DNA of 64,000 bases from [Lactobacillus] timonensis. Its GTDB lineage: Bacteria > Bacillota > Bacilli > Lactobacillales > Lactobacillaceae. Below the pieces are notes generated by a model. That model ran no database searches and had not been told where the DNA came from. It saw nothing but the letters and a program-made list of their open reading frames with translations. The translations under genes and the position numbers were made by a program. The DNA lies in NCBI RefSeq assembly GCF_900240275.1, contig NZ_LT964761.1, forward strand, positions 33,242-97,241, in the 5' to 3' direction. Below, one piece after another: positions 9,544 through 19,805 of the stretch. The number at the start of each line of letters is the position of its first letter. The stretch's first letter is position 1.

Positions 9544-9575
9544 AAAAAAGGCCACGCTGAATTTCAACGTAGCCA
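9544..9575 (-). terminator. Terminator between acpP and rnc
   Basis: In the minus-strand transcript, an 11-bp stem (GGCTACGTTGA with TCAGCGTGGCC, including G-U pairs) around a 3-base loop is followed by six T residues. It separates acpP from rnc, although the next gene starts almost immediately. Confidence 0.85.
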
Positions 9576-9586
9576 TTATCTCAACC

Positions 9587-9838
9587 TTAGTTGTCTTCGT
9601 TCTGGTGAGCAACGATGTAATCGACCACTTCTCCAATGGTGTTCAGCTTTTCTGCTTCATCATCATCGATTGTTGAACCAAAGGTGTCTTCCAGTTCAAG
9701 CATAAACTCAACAAAGTCGATTGAGTCAGCCTTTAAATCAGTCCGAAGATTAAGGTCCTCGGTAATCTTGACCTTATCAATATCGAAATGATCAGCCACA
9801 ATTGATGCAACCTGATCAAACACTTCTTTTCGCTCCAT
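9587..9838 (-). CDS. acpP: Acyl carrier protein
   Basis: Carrier of acyl intermediates in phospholipid and fatty acid synthesis. The 83 residues are strongly acidic. Ser39 in the motif ADSIDFVEF is the phosphopantetheine site; the classical motif is DSL and here it is DSI. It sits after plsX, which uses acyl-ACP, and a clear AAGGAG site precedes the ATG. Lactobacilli often have another acp in the fab cluster; this copy is the plsX-linked one. Confidence 0.96.
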   Translation of the reverse strand: MERKEVFDQVASIVADHFDIDKVKITEDLNLRTDLKADSIDFVEFMLELEDTFGSTIDDDEAEKLNTIGEVVDYIVAHQNEDN

Positions 9839-9892
9839 CGTATTTTCTCCTTAATTATCTAGCATCGCTTTTCTATTTTATTAGTTTTATCG

Positions 9893-10918
9893 CTAATTGT
9901 CCATTTCTTTACGGCAATCGTCATTGCTAAAGAAGTCAACCGTTTGGTCAATCATCTTGGACGATACCATCTGGCGAATCTGAGAAATGGTATTAGCAAC
10001 AGCAGTGGCGTCAGACGAACCATGCGTTTTGACAACGGGGGCCTTCAGTCCTAGTAGAACTGCCCCGCCATACGTGCTGGCACTCATCTTGTGACCAACG
10101 TAGTGAAAGACCGGCTTAAGCAACAAATAGCCCAGTTTGGCCCGCAGTCCACCATTTAAAATACCGTCTTTAATCAACGACAACATCGTCTTAGCAGTTC
10201 CTTCAGTGGCTTTTAAAGCAGCATTGGCTGTCCAACCATCACTAACGATCACGTCAGCCTTACCAGCCAGTAAGTCGCCGCTTTCCACGTTACCGATAAA
10301 GTTAAGATCTCTTCTAGCGTTCAATTCTTGCCAAACTGTTTTATGCAAAGTGTCGCCCTTGTCTTTTTCCGCGCCGTTGTTTAACAAAGCAATTCGCGGA
10401 TCATCAACACCAAACATATTTTCCGCGTAAAAACGCCCAAGGTAGGCATACTGAATCAAGTTAATTTCCTTGTTTTCAGCATTTGCACCAGTATCGAGGT
10501 ACACCAATTGTTTCGTCGTCGATTGTGGATTACCAACTGGTAAGACACTGGTTAATCCCGGCCGGTCAATCCCCTTAATTCGCCCAACAATGAAAATACC
10601 AGCAGCTAAAACGGCCCCAGTATTCCCTGCTGAGAAAAAGGCATCCGCTTGACCCTTTTTGACAGCCATTGCTGCCCTCACAATCGAGGAATCTTTTTTC
10701 TTGCGAATTGCGCGAACGGGTTCTTCACCCATACTAATCTCTTCGCTGGTATGAACCACCGTCAAGCGAGTAGAGTCCTTGATTAACGGGCTTACTTCTT
10801 GGGAATTTCCGTACAGGATAAATTCGGTGTCGGCAAACTTATTCCGTGCCAGCTCTACACCCTCGATAATGGCTTGGGGAGCATTGTCGCCACCCATTGC
10901 ATCAACTGCAATTTTCAT
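9893..10918 (-). CDS. plsX: Phosphate acyltransferase PlsX
   Basis: Converts acyl-ACP to acyl-phosphate, the first step of phosphatidic acid synthesis by the PlsX/PlsY route. The start MKIAVDAMGGDNAP is the canonical N terminus and follows AGGAGAGG, giving 341 residues. The apparent ATG seven codons upstream lies inside that ribosome binding site. GNTGAVLAAG and the VSDGWTANAALKATEG segment are family landmarks. It lies between recG and acpP, as in B. subtilis. Confidence 0.97.
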   Translation of the reverse strand: MKIAVDAMGGDNAPQAIIEGVELARNKFADTEFILYGNSQEVSPLIKDSTRLTVVHTSEEISMGEEPVRAIRKKKDSSIVRAAMAVKKGQADAFFSAGNTGAVLAAGIFIVGRIKGIDRPGLTSVLPVGNPQSTTKQLVYLDTGANAENKEINLIQYAYLGRFYAENMFGVDDPRIALLNNGAEKDKGDTLHKTVWQELNARRDLNFIGNVESGDLLAGKADVIVSDGWTANAALKATEGTAKTMLSLIKDGILNGGLRAKLGYLLLKPVFHYVGHKMSASTYGGAVLLGLKAPVVKTHGSSDATAVANTISQIRQMVSSKMIDQTVDFFSNDDCRKEMDN

Positions 10919-10931
10919 TTTATATCCTCTC

Positions 10932-12971
10932 CTAATCAAAGTGCGTCTTCAATTTACGACGAGTTAGGTAAAGCACTAGTGGTTGATTTTCATCAACTTC
11001 TTCCCACCGCGGTGTTTTCAGCAGGTCTTCTGCATCATTTCTCGCAATTTGAAGAATTTTCAAGTCGCCTACTGTGTCACCGACCTTAAAGTCTGGAATC
11101 CCCGACTGCTTCTTACCGAGGACATTCCCAGAACCACGCAATTCGAGGTCACGCTGGGCAACTTTAAAACCATCGTTGGTGGACACCATTGTGTTCATCC
11201 GCTCTACTCCGTCATCAGTCTTCGGATCCGCAATTAGTAGGCAATAACTTTGCCGATCTCCCCGACCAACCCGGCCTCGCAACTGGTGGAGCTGAGCCAA
11301 CCCAAACTGGTCAGCGTTATAAATCATCATCACGGTGGCATTAGGGTTATCAACCCCCACTTCAATCACCGTTGTCGCCACCAACACCTGGATTTGGCCT
11401 TCCTTAAAGTCTGACATTACCTGTTCTTTTTCTTCGTTATCCATTCGACCGTGAAGCAGGCCGACTTGGTATTTACTGCCAAAATACTTGGCAAAGCGCT
11501 CATATAACTCGGTCGCATTCTGAACATCTAGCGTCTCCGACTGCTCAATTAGGGGGCTCACCACGTAAACTTGAGCACCATTTTCTAATTGCTGGTCGAC
11601 AAAGTCAAGCGCCGCCGGTGACTGGTTTTCACGCAACCAACGAGTTTCAACGGGCTTTCGCCCCGCTGGCATTTCATCAATGATCGAAATATCCATTTCA
11701 CCATACGAGGTAATTGCCAATGTTCGGGGAATAGGAGTCGCCGTCATCGCCAGCACGTCCGGGTGATTTCCCTTTTCGCGTAATGCCTGACGCTGTTTAA
11801 CTCCAAACCGGTGTTGCTCGTCAATGATTGCCAAGCCGAGGTTAGCATAATCAATACTATCCTGGATCAAAGCATGCGTCCCGATCACTAAGTTAATCTC
11901 ACCCTTCTTAATGGCTGCTGCCAGGCGTTGATGTTCTTTTGGCTTGAGCGATCCCGTTAGCAAGCCACTTTTGACCGGTGTCCCGGCAAAAATTTTTGCC
12001 AGTTTATTAGCGTGTTGCATAGCAAGGATTTCAGTAGGCGCCATCAGGGCTGCTTGGTAGCCAGCATTGATGGTCGCATAAATTGCCAGGGCCGCAACAA
12101 TCGTCTTCCCCGAACCAACATCCCCTTGTAGTAGGCGATTCATCTGGTAAGGGCGGCGCAAATCACGACAGATCTCGTTCACGACCCGTTTTTGAGCACC
12201 AGTTAGTTCAAACGGGATAGTTTGAATAAAACTTTTTAGCTCATCATTGTGGTACAAAATGGCATTACCAGGCGTTTGCTCGTTAGTGAGTTTAATTGCC
12301 TGCAAACGGAGCTGAAACAAGAAAAATTCTTCATAGACTGCCGTTCGTCTGGCGGTTTTTAATTGTGCCGGATCTTTAGGAAAATGCATTTCCTTAATCA
12401 TTTGACGACGTTCCATCAACTGATAGCGCTGGCGCAATGCCAGTGGCAGAAGGGTCGCAATAACATCCTGGTATTTGTGATAAGCCTGTTTTACTAATTT
12501 CCGGATGGTAGACTGGCGCACATGTTTGTTAACCGGGTAAATAGCACCCATTTCTTCTTGGCTTCCTGCTACTGTTTTGGTAATCAACTTACTCCCCAAG
12601 ACTTGCTGCCGGTTAGCCTCCCACTTGCCAAAGACAGTAACGTCCTGGTTGAGTATCAACCGGTCCTTTAAGTACGGCTGGTTAAAGAAATTAACAAGCA
12701 CGACATCATGGCCAACCAAGAGGCGGAAGCTCAGCCTGTTGCGCCGGTAGCCAAAACGTGAAAGCAAGGGTTCGGACATCACCGTCCCGGAAACTGTCAC
12801 TTTCTGTTTATCTTTAGCTGTGCGGAGGTCTGTCGGTGCAAAGTCGTCATAACGTGCCGGGTAATAAGTTAGCAGGTCGCCGACAGTCTTAATATTAAGA
12901 CTGGCCAAGTGTTCAGCGGTTTTGACTCCCACACCGGTTAACTGGGTTACAGGATCGTTTAAACTTTTCAC
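10932..12971 (-). CDS. recG: ATP-dependent DNA helicase RecG
   Basis: Branch-migrating helicase that remodels stalled forks and Holliday junctions. The N-terminal wedge has an OB fold. Helicase domain motifs are GDVGSGKT (Walker A), DEQHRFG (motif II), TATPIPRT (motif III) and QLRGRVGRG (motif VI). The proposed start is the GTG at 12971 (MKSLNDPV...), which follows GGGAGG by 11 bases and yields 679 residues. An ATG further upstream (13022) has no comparable site. Confidence 0.96.
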   Translation of the reverse strand: MKSLNDPVTQLTGVGVKTAEHLASLNIKTVGDLLTYYPARYDDFAPTDLRTAKDKQKVTVSGTVMSEPLLSRFGYRRNRLSFRLLVGHDVVLVNFFNQPYLKDRLILNQDVTVFGKWEANRQQVLGSKLITKTVAGSQEEMGAIYPVNKHVRQSTIRKLVKQAYHKYQDVIATLLPLALRQRYQLMERRQMIKEMHFPKDPAQLKTARRTAVYEEFFLFQLRLQAIKLTNEQTPGNAILYHNDELKSFIQTIPFELTGAQKRVVNEICRDLRRPYQMNRLLQGDVGSGKTIVAALAIYATINAGYQAALMAPTEILAMQHANKLAKIFAGTPVKSGLLTGSLKPKEHQRLAAAIKKGEINLVIGTHALIQDSIDYANLGLAIIDEQHRFGVKQRQALREKGNHPDVLAMTATPIPRTLAITSYGEMDISIIDEMPAGRKPVETRWLRENQSPAALDFVDQQLENGAQVYVVSPLIEQSETLDVQNATELYERFAKYFGSKYQVGLLHGRMDNEEKEQVMSDFKEGQIQVLVATTVIEVGVDNPNATVMMIYNADQFGLAQLHQLRGRVGRGDRQSYCLLIADPKTDDGVERMNTMVSTNDGFKVAQRDLELRGSGNVLGKKQSGIPDFKVGDTVGDLKILQIARNDAEDLLKTPRWEEVDENQPLVLYLTRRKLKTHFD

Positions 12972-13047
12972 TGTGCAACCTGCCTCCCTTCCATGATTGC
13001 CAAAAGCGGCTGTGCGGACCACGCCACACAGCCGAAAATATCGTTAT

Positions 13048-14757
13048 TTATTCAACAGAAATCAGGTAAGGGTAAACTGGCTGGTCTCCCTCATAGATCT
13101 GGACATCTAATTCATCATCGGCGTCAAGAACCGCATCGCGAATTTTTTCCGCCGTGGCCTTATTACCATCCTGACCAAACAGAATCGTTACAACCTCACT
13201 ATCTTCATCAAGCATCTTCTTGACCATGTCAATAGAAGCAGTCTGCACATCAGGATTAGTATTGGTGATTTCACCATCAACAATCCCCATGTAGTCGTTT
13301 TTCTTGATTTCCCGACCATTCAGCTTAGTATCACGAACGGCGATAGTAACTTCACCGCTCTTGACGTTAACACAGTTAGCTTCCATATTATCGTGATTTT
13401 CCTGAAGACTAGCATCAGGGTTGTATTCCAAAAGGGCTGTCAACCCCTGGGCAATGCTCTTACTGTGAACAATAGCTACTGGGATGTCTGATACCTGTGC
13501 CGCCTGATCAGCAGCCATAAAGATGTTGCCGTTGTTAGGCAGAACCAGGGCCTGCTTAGCTCCGCTATTAGCGATTGCGTCAGCAAGATCTTCGATACTT
13601 GGGTTCATCGTCTGCCCTCCACTAATAATGGTGGTAACACCCATTCCCTTATAAAGCTTAGCAACACCTTCACCGGCCACAACAGCAATCACTGCCGTTT
13701 CGGGGTTCTTTGCTGCTTGCTCCTTGGCTCGTTCAACAGGGGTTTCAGATGATTCTTCGTCGTCCTGCTGGTCATCATGTTCCATGATCTCTTCTTGTTG
13801 CCAGCGCATGTTATCGACCTTTACTGTCTGAAGGTCACCGAACTCTTGGCCCCAGGACAAAACCTTTCCCGGGTGTTCAGTGTGAACGTGGACACGTACT
13901 ACCTCATCATCATTAATTACCAGTAAGCTGTCGCCAAGTTTAGCCAGGTAGTTGTAGAAAGTATCATAATCGAACTTGCGATCAACCTGCTTGCCACGAC
14001 CAAGCCGTACCATCATCTGGGTACAGTAACCATACTTAATATCCTCTGGATTAAGCTTTCCCTGTGCGCTCTGGTGGTGCTTGACGTTGATCATTTCGTC
14101 AATCTGCGCACTATCAGGCTGTTCAGTACTTTCCTTACCGATTAGTGCGTCATAAAAGCCCTGTAGGACGAAGACTAGACCCTGACCACCAGAGTCGACA
14201 ACGCCGACTTCTTTGAGGACGGCAAGCAATTCCGGTGTCTTTTTGAGGGCCGCCTGCCCTGCATCAAGGATATCTTTCATTACGGCAACGATGTCCTGGT
14301 CGTTGCCATTTTCGATATCGTTAATCCCCGCCTGGGCGCTTTCGCGAACTACCGTTAAGATCGTCCCTTCTGTTGGCTTCATCACGGCCTTATAAGCAGT
14401 CTGTGCACCAGCCGCGTAGGCGTGAACGAATTCCTCAACCGAGAGACTTTTCTTTCCCTCAACATCCTTCGCAAATCCACGAAAAATCTGCGATAAGATA
14501 ACACCTGAGTTCCCCCGGGCACCCATTAACAGGCCCTTGGCTAAGGCAGCTGCTAAGTCGCCGACGTTCAAACTAGTGGCCTCCCGTTCATACTTAGCAC
14601 CACTAGCCATGGACATACTCATATTAGTCCCCGTGTCCCCATCAGGAACCGGGAAGACGTTCAGCGAGTTAATAAATTTTGCCTGCTGGGTTAACTTAGC
14701 AGCTGCCGTTTGGACCATCTTGCCAAATTCCAGATTAGTAATTTCTTTAACAGCCAA
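13048..14757 (-). CDS. fakA: Fatty acid kinase catalytic subunit FakA (YloV, DAK2 domain)
   Basis: Phosphorylates exogenous fatty acids presented by FakB proteins, feeding acyl-phosphate to PlsY. Its neighbour plsX makes the same intermediate. The N-terminal DAK2 ATP-binding domain shows PDGDTGTNMS and MGARGNSGVILSQ. A central domain and a C-terminal EDD-like part complete the 569 residues. The start codon is TTG, preceded by GGGAGG seven bases upstream. No fakB is nearby, which is usual. A Gls24-family gene precedes it, as in B. subtilis yloU-yloV. Confidence 0.95.
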   Translation of the reverse strand: MAVKEITNLEFGKMVQTAAAKLTQQAKFINSLNVFPVPDGDTGTNMSMSMASGAKYEREATSLNVGDLAAALAKGLLMGARGNSGVILSQIFRGFAKDVEGKKSLSVEEFVHAYAAGAQTAYKAVMKPTEGTILTVVRESAQAGINDIENGNDQDIVAVMKDILDAGQAALKKTPELLAVLKEVGVVDSGGQGLVFVLQGFYDALIGKESTEQPDSAQIDEMINVKHHQSAQGKLNPEDIKYGYCTQMMVRLGRGKQVDRKFDYDTFYNYLAKLGDSLLVINDDEVVRVHVHTEHPGKVLSWGQEFGDLQTVKVDNMRWQQEEIMEHDDQQDDEESSETPVERAKEQAAKNPETAVIAVVAGEGVAKLYKGMGVTTIISGGQTMNPSIEDLADAIANSGAKQALVLPNNGNIFMAADQAAQVSDIPVAIVHSKSIAQGLTALLEYNPDASLQENHDNMEANCVNVKSGEVTIAVRDTKLNGREIKKNDYMGIVDGEITNTNPDVQTASIDMVKKMLDEDSEVVTILFGQDGNKATAEKIRDAVLDADDELDVQIYEGDQPVYPYLISVE

Positions 14758-14776
14758 TTAAATTCCTCCCTTGAAC

Positions 14777-15142
14777 CTAGTTGTTGTCAGTAACCCGGAC
14801 ACCTTGAACGTAAACATTAACTTCGTCCGCGTTAATTCCCAGCATCGATTCCAGGTTGTACTTAACCTTTTGCTGAACACTCTTCGAGATCTCAGAGATT
14901 TTAGTGCCGTAGCTGACAATGATATTAACTTCGACGACAATATTATTATCGTGCTGACGGACCACCACACCCTTACTGTAATTTTCACGACGCAGGATCT
15001 GATTAAAGCCGTCGCGAACGGGATTTCGGCTAGCCATTCCAACAACACCGTAGTTATCCGTAGCGGCTCCGCCAACAACAGATGAAATGACGTCATTAGC
15101 GATATCGATGGTGCCAGAATGAGTTTTAATTTTAACTGCCAT
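14777..15142 (-). CDS. yloU: Asp23/Gls24-family envelope stress protein (YloU)
   Basis: A 121-residue alkaline-shock/Gls24 family protein (MAVKIKTHSGTIDIANDVISS...). It contains the typical VEVNIIVSYGTKISEISKSVQ segment and ends with VYVQGVRVTDN. AAGGAGG precedes the ATG. The family is linked to cell envelope homeostasis, but the molecular role is unsettled. It lies directly before fakA, 19 bases away. A second member lies at 35064-35510. Confidence 0.93.
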   Translation of the reverse strand: MAVKIKTHSGTIDIANDVISSVVGGAATDNYGVVGMASRNPVRDGFNQILRRENYSKGVVVRQHDNNIVVEVNIIVSYGTKISEISKSVQQKVKYNLESMLGINADEVNVYVQGVRVTDNN

Positions 15143-15245
15143 TTAAATGGCCTCCTTGATCGTTAACTTAATAAAGTTTGCAGTTTGGTTAATCATAACA
15201 TAAGAAGCGTTCAAAAATAAAGACATGCCAAAGCCGCCGGAAACT

Positions 15246-15273
15246 AAAAAAGCTGCCCGCATCGCGAACAGCT
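15246..15273 (-). terminator. Terminator after rpmB
   Basis: In the minus-strand transcript, a 10-bp stem (AGCTGTTCGC with GCGGGCAGCT) closed by a GAT loop is followed by six T residues. Confidence 0.9.
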
Positions 15274-15283
15274 AATCGCTAAA

Positions 15284-15469
15284 TTAAATCCGGTTCAGCT
15301 TCCCCGACTTCAGGGTCCGTGCAGAAACGTAAACCTTCTTCCGCTTACCATTTTCTAGAATGGTAACCTTCTGCAAGTTTGGCTTCCAGCTGCGGCGGCT
15401 AGCGTTTAACGCGTGTGAACGCTTGTTACCAAAACGCGTCCGCTTGCCAGTGATGTAATCCTTAGCCAT
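15284..15469 (-). CDS. rpmB: 50S ribosomal protein L28
   Basis: Ribosomal protein of 61 residues, starting [19 protein letters not shown]. It is chosen over an in-frame start 12 codons upstream because GAGGAGG lies right before this ATG. Strongly basic. It has its own promoter and terminator, consistent with separate autoregulated expression. Placement next to yloU-fakA matches B. subtilis. Confidence 0.98.
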   Translation of the reverse strand: MAKDYITGKRTRFGNKRSHALNASRRSWKPNLQKVTILENGKRKKVYVSARTLKSGKLNRI

Positions 15470-15530
15470 TGGTTTCCCTCCTCTGCTGAACAAATTATTC
15501 GCCACGCATTGCGCTGTAACTCACCTAGTT

Positions 15531-15559
15531 AATTTACCATAGCAAGCAAACTAATGCAA
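15531..15559 (-). promoter_or_regulatory. rpmB promoter
   Basis: On the minus strand, TTGCAT (15559-15554) and TAAATT (15536-15531) are 17 bases apart, about 60 bases upstream of the rpmB start. Confidence 0.6.
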
Positions 15560-15568
15560 GAATAACTT

Positions 15569-16255
15569 TCAAGTATTTTTCCTTGACAGTGTCGAGAAAA
15601 CATCCCGACACTGAATAACGGCAACGATTCCCGACTTAAACAAAAAATGGTTTTCTTCCCCATTAAACTCATTGCTCGTCCAGGAAACCGGGTAAGAACA
15701 ATTCCAATTATCAAGCGGGTATTTTTCATCGACGAGGGTTAGCCCTTCAACCGCCGTTAAGTTGACGAATGCCAGATATTTCATCCCCGCTTCTCTTGTT
15801 AAACAATAGCTTCCCGGCAAAAAGAATCTGACGGTGTTGCCGCAATCTCGCATTACTAATTTCGGCAGTGACTGACGAAAAGCCGGTGCTAGTGGCAAGA
15901 AAAGGTTGGCCAGAAGGTGGTCCAGCCGCCCGCCAGTCGCCCCATAAAGGCAAACCTGGTCATACTGGTAATGACGTTGAACCGTCAGTAATCCTAACTG
16001 TGTATCGGTGTAATCCTTTTCGGGCGGAAACTGCTGAATGTTGCCCACCGCTTCTTTTACGGCCTGACGCTGCTTGTCAGTACTGGAATCAAAGTCGCCT
16101 AGTGCATACTGGGGAATAATCCCCCGCTCTACCAACCGCACCGCACCGTAATCAACTGCTACCCACGGTTGGTTAGCCTTACGGTCTACTTCTTGCCAGG
16201 GAATTAGCTGCTGGGGGCCGCCAACCATTAAGTTAACCGTTGAAACTTCCTTCAT
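15569..16255 (-). CDS. thiN: Thiamine pyrophosphokinase
   Basis: Transfers pyrophosphate from ATP to thiamine to make TPP. The 228 residues begin MKEVSTVNLMVGGP after AGGTGG. A TTG six codons upstream is a less likely start. ALGDFDSS near residue 50 and the PPEKDYTDTQLGL motif are the family's ATP/metal-binding segments, and GATGGRLDHLLAN binds thiamine. It ends the conserved rsgA-rpe-thiN run. Confidence 0.95.
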   Translation of the reverse strand: MKEVSTVNLMVGGPQQLIPWQEVDRKANQPWVAVDYGAVRLVERGIIPQYALGDFDSSTDKQRQAVKEAVGNIQQFPPEKDYTDTQLGLLTVQRHYQYDQVCLYGATGGRLDHLLANLFLPLAPAFRQSLPKLVMRDCGNTVRFFLPGSYCLTREAGMKYLAFVNLTAVEGLTLVDEKYPLDNWNCSYPVSWTSNEFNGEENHFLFKSGIVAVIQCRDVFSTLSRKNT

Positions 16256-16271
16256 CAAAACACCACCTAAC

Positions 16272-16302
16272 AAAAGAAGAGGAACTGCAAACAGCCCCTC
16301 TT
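16272..16302 (-). terminator. Possible terminator/attenuator between rpe and thiN
   Basis: The minus-strand transcript can form an 11-bp stem (AAGAGGGGCTG with CAGTTCCTCTT, two G-U pairs). It is followed by only a short CTTTTG stretch and then the thiN ribosome binding site. Weak U-tract, so partial readthrough is likely. Confidence 0.5.
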
Positions 16303-16318
16303 AAATAATTACTGTTAA

Positions 16319-16972
16319 TTACTTTGTTGCGTTACGGATGGCATTAACCCGTGCAACCGGATCATCTGCACCGAAAACGAAGGAACCAGCAACGGCGACG
16401 GTAGCCCCCGCCTTGTAGCACGGAACGACAGTTTGGTCATTGACACCACCGTCAATCTCAATATCAAAGTCGTAACCATGCTTTTTCTTTAACTCGTTTA
16501 GTTCAGCAATCTTATCCACCGTTTCTGGCAGGAACTTCTGACCACCAAAACCAGGGTTAACGGTCATCACTAATACCTGGTCAACCATGTGAAGAACGGG
16601 TGTAATCATCGCCACTGGCGTCCCTGGATTAATTACAACTTCCGCCTTCGCCCCGTTATTGTGAATAATCTGCAGCGCACGGTGAATATGCTGAGTAGCT
16701 TCCACCTGAACACCAATAATATCTGCCCCGTTTTTAGCAAACTCAGGAATCAAGTGTTCTGGGTTTTGAACCATCAGGTGAACGTCTAACACCATGTTGG
16801 TAATTGGCCGGATGGCTTTCACAAAATCTGGTCCAAACGAGATACTTGGCACAAACTGCCCATCCATAATGTCAATGTGGAGGTATTCAGCTCCACCCTT
16901 GTCAACACGTTCAATATCGCGTTGAAGGTTAACAAAATCTGCACTTAAAATTGAAGGCGCAACTTTAATCAT
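16319..16972 (-). CDS. rpe: Ribulose-phosphate 3-epimerase
   Basis: Pentose phosphate pathway TIM-barrel enzyme of 217 residues. It shows the family motifs IAPSILSADF (start), HIDIMDGQFVPSISFG, LDVHLMVQNPE, VNPGFGGQKF and EIDGGVND. Metal-binding His and Asp residues are in place. It has a GAGGAG site and lies 19 bases after rsgA. Needed for pentose use and the phosphoketolase route of heterofermentative lactobacilli (established for the group). Confidence 0.98.
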   Translation of the reverse strand: MIKVAPSILSADFVNLQRDIERVDKGGAEYLHIDIMDGQFVPSISFGPDFVKAIRPITNMVLDVHLMVQNPEHLIPEFAKNGADIIGVQVEATQHIHRALQIIHNNGAKAEVVINPGTPVAMITPVLHMVDQVLVMTVNPGFGGQKFLPETVDKIAELNELKKKHGYDFDIEIDGGVNDQTVVPCYKAGATVAVAGSFVFGADDPVARVNAIRNATK

Positions 16973-16990
16973 TTCTAAATCTCCTCATTT

Positions 16991-17878
16991 CTAATACTTT
17001 GGTTTGCGGTTGGCAATCATTTGCTGAAAGGCAACGTAATCTTCGTATCGTGACTCCATTATTGTACCACTGTCAACGGCATCCTTCACTGCACATCCCG
17101 GCTCCTTTAAGTGGCGACAACCACGAAAACGGCATTGTGGCGCTAGGGCCAGCATTTCCGGAAATAACTTGGGTAACGTATCAGCATCAATGGAAAGGTC
17201 CTCATAAGAAGAAAATCCCGGTGTGTCAGCAATCAACGCCCCACCCACACTCAGCAGGCTAACCTTGCGGGTAGTGTGACGACCGCGTTTTAACGCTAAC
17301 GAAATTTCGCCAGTTGGCAGCTGCAAGCAGGAATCTAGGTGGTTAAGCAATGTCGACTTGCCAGCACCAGTTTGACCCATCATCGTCACCACTTGTCCAC
17401 GAAGTACTTCTTTCAGTTGTGCTAACTGTTCATTAGCAAAGGGGTTCCTATCGTAAAACACCTGGTAACCAGCCAGGCGGTACCCTGCTGCGACCGTCTT
17501 AATTTGCTGATATTCTTCCGCGGTAGCCAGGTCAGTCTTCGAAAAGTAAATCACTGGTGTAACCTTATTCTTTTCTAGCGCCACTAACTGACGGTCTAAT
17601 AGATTAGGAACAAATCGCGGTTGGACAACAGCCGTAACCACCACCGCTAAGTCGACATTGGCGACTGGTGGGCGGACAAGACTGTTAACCCGTGGCAAAA
17701 CCTTTAGCAGGTAGCCGTGTTGCGGATCATCTGCGCTGAATTCAACCTTGTCGCCAACAAGCGGCTTGATCTTTTTCTGGCGGAAGTTACCGCGCGCCCG
17801 CGTTCGAAAAATTTTGCCATCACTTAAAACGTCATAAAAACCGCCCAGTGATTGCTGAATAATTCCTTTTTTCACCAC
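16991..17878 (-). CDS. rsgA: Ribosome small subunit-dependent GTPase A
   Basis: Circularly permuted GTPase for late 30S assembly. An OB fold at the N terminus is followed by the G4 motif SKTD, then G1 GQTGAGKST and G3 DTPGF. A C-terminal zinc knuckle has C-x5-C-x-H and a further Cys ([14 protein letters not shown]). 295 residues. Two GTG codons in a row begin the gene after AAGGAG; the second gives the better spacing. It lies between pknB and rpe, as in B. subtilis. Confidence 0.97.
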   Translation of the reverse strand: MVKKGIIQQSLGGFYDVLSDGKIFRTRARGNFRQKKIKPLVGDKVEFSADDPQHGYLLKVLPRVNSLVRPPVANVDLAVVVTAVVQPRFVPNLLDRQLVALEKNKVTPVIYFSKTDLATAEEYQQIKTVAAGYRLAGYQVFYDRNPFANEQLAQLKEVLRGQVVTMMGQTGAGKSTLLNHLDSCLQLPTGEISLALKRGRHTTRKVSLLSVGGALIADTPGFSSYEDLSIDADTLPKLFPEMLALAPQCRFRGCRHLKEPGCAVKDAVDSGTIMESRYEDYVAFQQMIANRKPKY

Positions 17879-17886
17879 GTCACTCC

Positions 17887-19785
17887 TTATCCGGTAATGT
17901 TAGTTGCACTCATAATCGTCCGCCCGTTTCTGACAACCCGGTAGGAGCCAGTTTCTCCTTTTCGCAGAGTAAACGGAACGTTAATCGTGGTTTCCTGGTT
18001 AATTGTAATATCTTGGTACTCCATCGTTAGGTTGTGGTTAGCATCAGCAATATAGACCTGAACCCGGTTCTCATGCTTGCCACCATTGCCATCAAATGGA
18101 ATATTAATTTGAATGTTGGTTGTCTTCGTTTGGTTACCAGAAGAAGCAATGATCACCGTCAGCGTATCACCACGGCTCAATTTTGCTCCCGCCTTCGGAA
18201 TTTGCTTAAGGACGTGGTTGCTGGGAACAGTACTTGAGAACTTTTCCGTTGTCGTCAGTTGCAAGCCGTGTTTATTGGCGTAAGACTGCACCGCACTAAT
18301 ATCGTCATGCTTAAAGTTAGGAACAGTAAATTGCGGCTTCCCCGCCGACACTGTTAGTGTCACTGACTGACGCGCTGGGTTAACCACCGTCCCTTGCTTG
18401 TGACTTTGGGCAATGATTTGCCCCTTATCTACATTATCGCTGTAGCGGTGTTTAATCACCACTTTGACACCATGAGATCGCAGTTCATCCGCAACATCCG
18501 TTGCCGTTTGGCCAACGTATTGCTTAATGGTCCAACGCTTGGCCCCACGGCTGATCGTCAGGTCAACTGGTTGGTAGCGTTTGACACGGCTGTCCGGCTC
18601 GCTGGTAGTCAGAACACGACCAACAGCCACACTTTGGCTATGCTGTTCTTTTACCCGGCCAACATGGACATGGGCTTTTCTCAACTGTGACTTGGCCTGA
18701 GCAGTCGTCATCCCCCTGACGTCAGGAACGCTGATTTCAGTATTTAGGTATGTCCCCAAACCAATCCCGATGAAGATAACCGCTGCAATCCCACTACCAA
18801 TCATCAGCTTCTTGTGGCGTTGCCACACAGATGGTTTTGTCGGCCGCTCTTTGTCGGTTGACTGGTGTTGTGTTTGCTCCTTGTGTTCCAATTCAGCGAG
18901 GTCCAGGACCTTCGTTTCACCGTCATCCCCATCATCGAACGTGTACGGTGGCTCGTCTTTTCTGGATGGTGATAAAGCAGTAGATAAGTCCTCGGCCATT
19001 TCTTTTGCTGACTGGTAGCGGCAGGCCGGATGCTTAGCCGTGGCGTGAATAACTACGTTCTCCAGCGCCTGCGGAATGTTAGGATTTTGTCGTCGAATCG
19101 ACGGCATTTCTTCTCGGGAATGTTTCAGGGCGATTGAGACAGCATTTTCCCCCTCAAAGGGAACCTTGCCCGTCAGCAATTCGTACAAGATAATCCCCAA
19201 AGAATAAATGTCAGACCGCTCAGTGGCAATGCTGCCGCGTACTTGTTCAGGCGACAAGTAGTGAACAGAGCCGAGAAGTGTATTCGTTTGCGTTAAAGAG
19301 TTCTGGGATGTTGCCGTGGCAATCCCAAAATCTGTAATTTTAATGTGCTTATTGTCATCAATTAGAATGTTTTGTGGCTTCAAATCGCGGTGAATAATAC
19401 CATGAGCATGGGCAACTTCTACGGCAGAAAGCACCTGTTCCATGATATCGACGACCTGCGGCAACGGGATCGGAAAGTGGCGGCTAATATAGGCCTTTAA
19501 GTCAGTACCTTTAACGTATTCCATGACTAAATACTGCATGCCATGATCAATCCCCACATCATAGATACCAACAATGTGCGGATCATGAAGTTGGGTTGTT
19601 GCCATTGCTTCACGTTCGAAGCGGCGGCGGGTCTGCGGATCGTCACGGAGGTCAAGCCGCAAAAGCTTAACCGACACGTCACGATCTAAGTATAAATCAT
19701 GCGCTAGGTACACATTGGCCATTCCACCTTCGCCCAGCGGCCGTATAATCTCGTACCGGTTGCTAAGCTTATCTCCAGGCTTCAT
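17887..19785 (-). CDS. pknB: PASTA-domain Ser/Thr protein kinase (PknB/PrkC/StkP type)
   Basis: Membrane kinase that senses peptidoglycan or lipid II fragments and controls cell wall growth. The kinase domain (about 11-270) has [17 protein letters not shown] and DFGIA. A Ser/Asp-rich juxtamembrane linker leads to a membrane helix around 328-350. Three extracellular PASTA repeats follow, then an additional ~80-residue beta-rich C-terminal domain. 632 residues. The partner phosphatase gene lies immediately upstream in the transcript with a 20-base gap. Confidence 0.97.
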   Translation of the reverse strand: MKPGDKLSNRYEIIRPLGEGGMANVYLAHDLYLDRDVSVKLLRLDLRDDPQTRRRFEREAMATTQLHDPHIVGIYDVGIDHGMQYLVMEYVKGTDLKAYISRHFPIPLPQVVDIMEQVLSAVEVAHAHGIIHRDLKPQNILIDDNKHIKITDFGIATATSQNSLTQTNTLLGSVHYLSPEQVRGSIATERSDIYSLGIILYELLTGKVPFEGENAVSIALKHSREEMPSIRRQNPNIPQALENVVIHATAKHPACRYQSAKEMAEDLSTALSPSRKDEPPYTFDDGDDGETKVLDLAELEHKEQTQHQSTDKERPTKPSVWQRHKKLMIGSGIAAVIFIGIGLGTYLNTEISVPDVRGMTTAQAKSQLRKAHVHVGRVKEQHSQSVAVGRVLTTSEPDSRVKRYQPVDLTISRGAKRWTIKQYVGQTATDVADELRSHGVKVVIKHRYSDNVDKGQIIAQSHKQGTVVNPARQSVTLTVSAGKPQFTVPNFKHDDISAVQSYANKHGLQLTTTEKFSSTVPSNHVLKQIPKAGAKLSRGDTLTVIIASSGNQTKTTNIQINIPFDGNGGKHENRVQVYIADANHNLTMEYQDITINQETTINVPFTLRKGETGSYRVVRNGRTIMSATNITG

Positions 19786-19805
19786 GTTAATAACCTCTCT
19801 TGGTC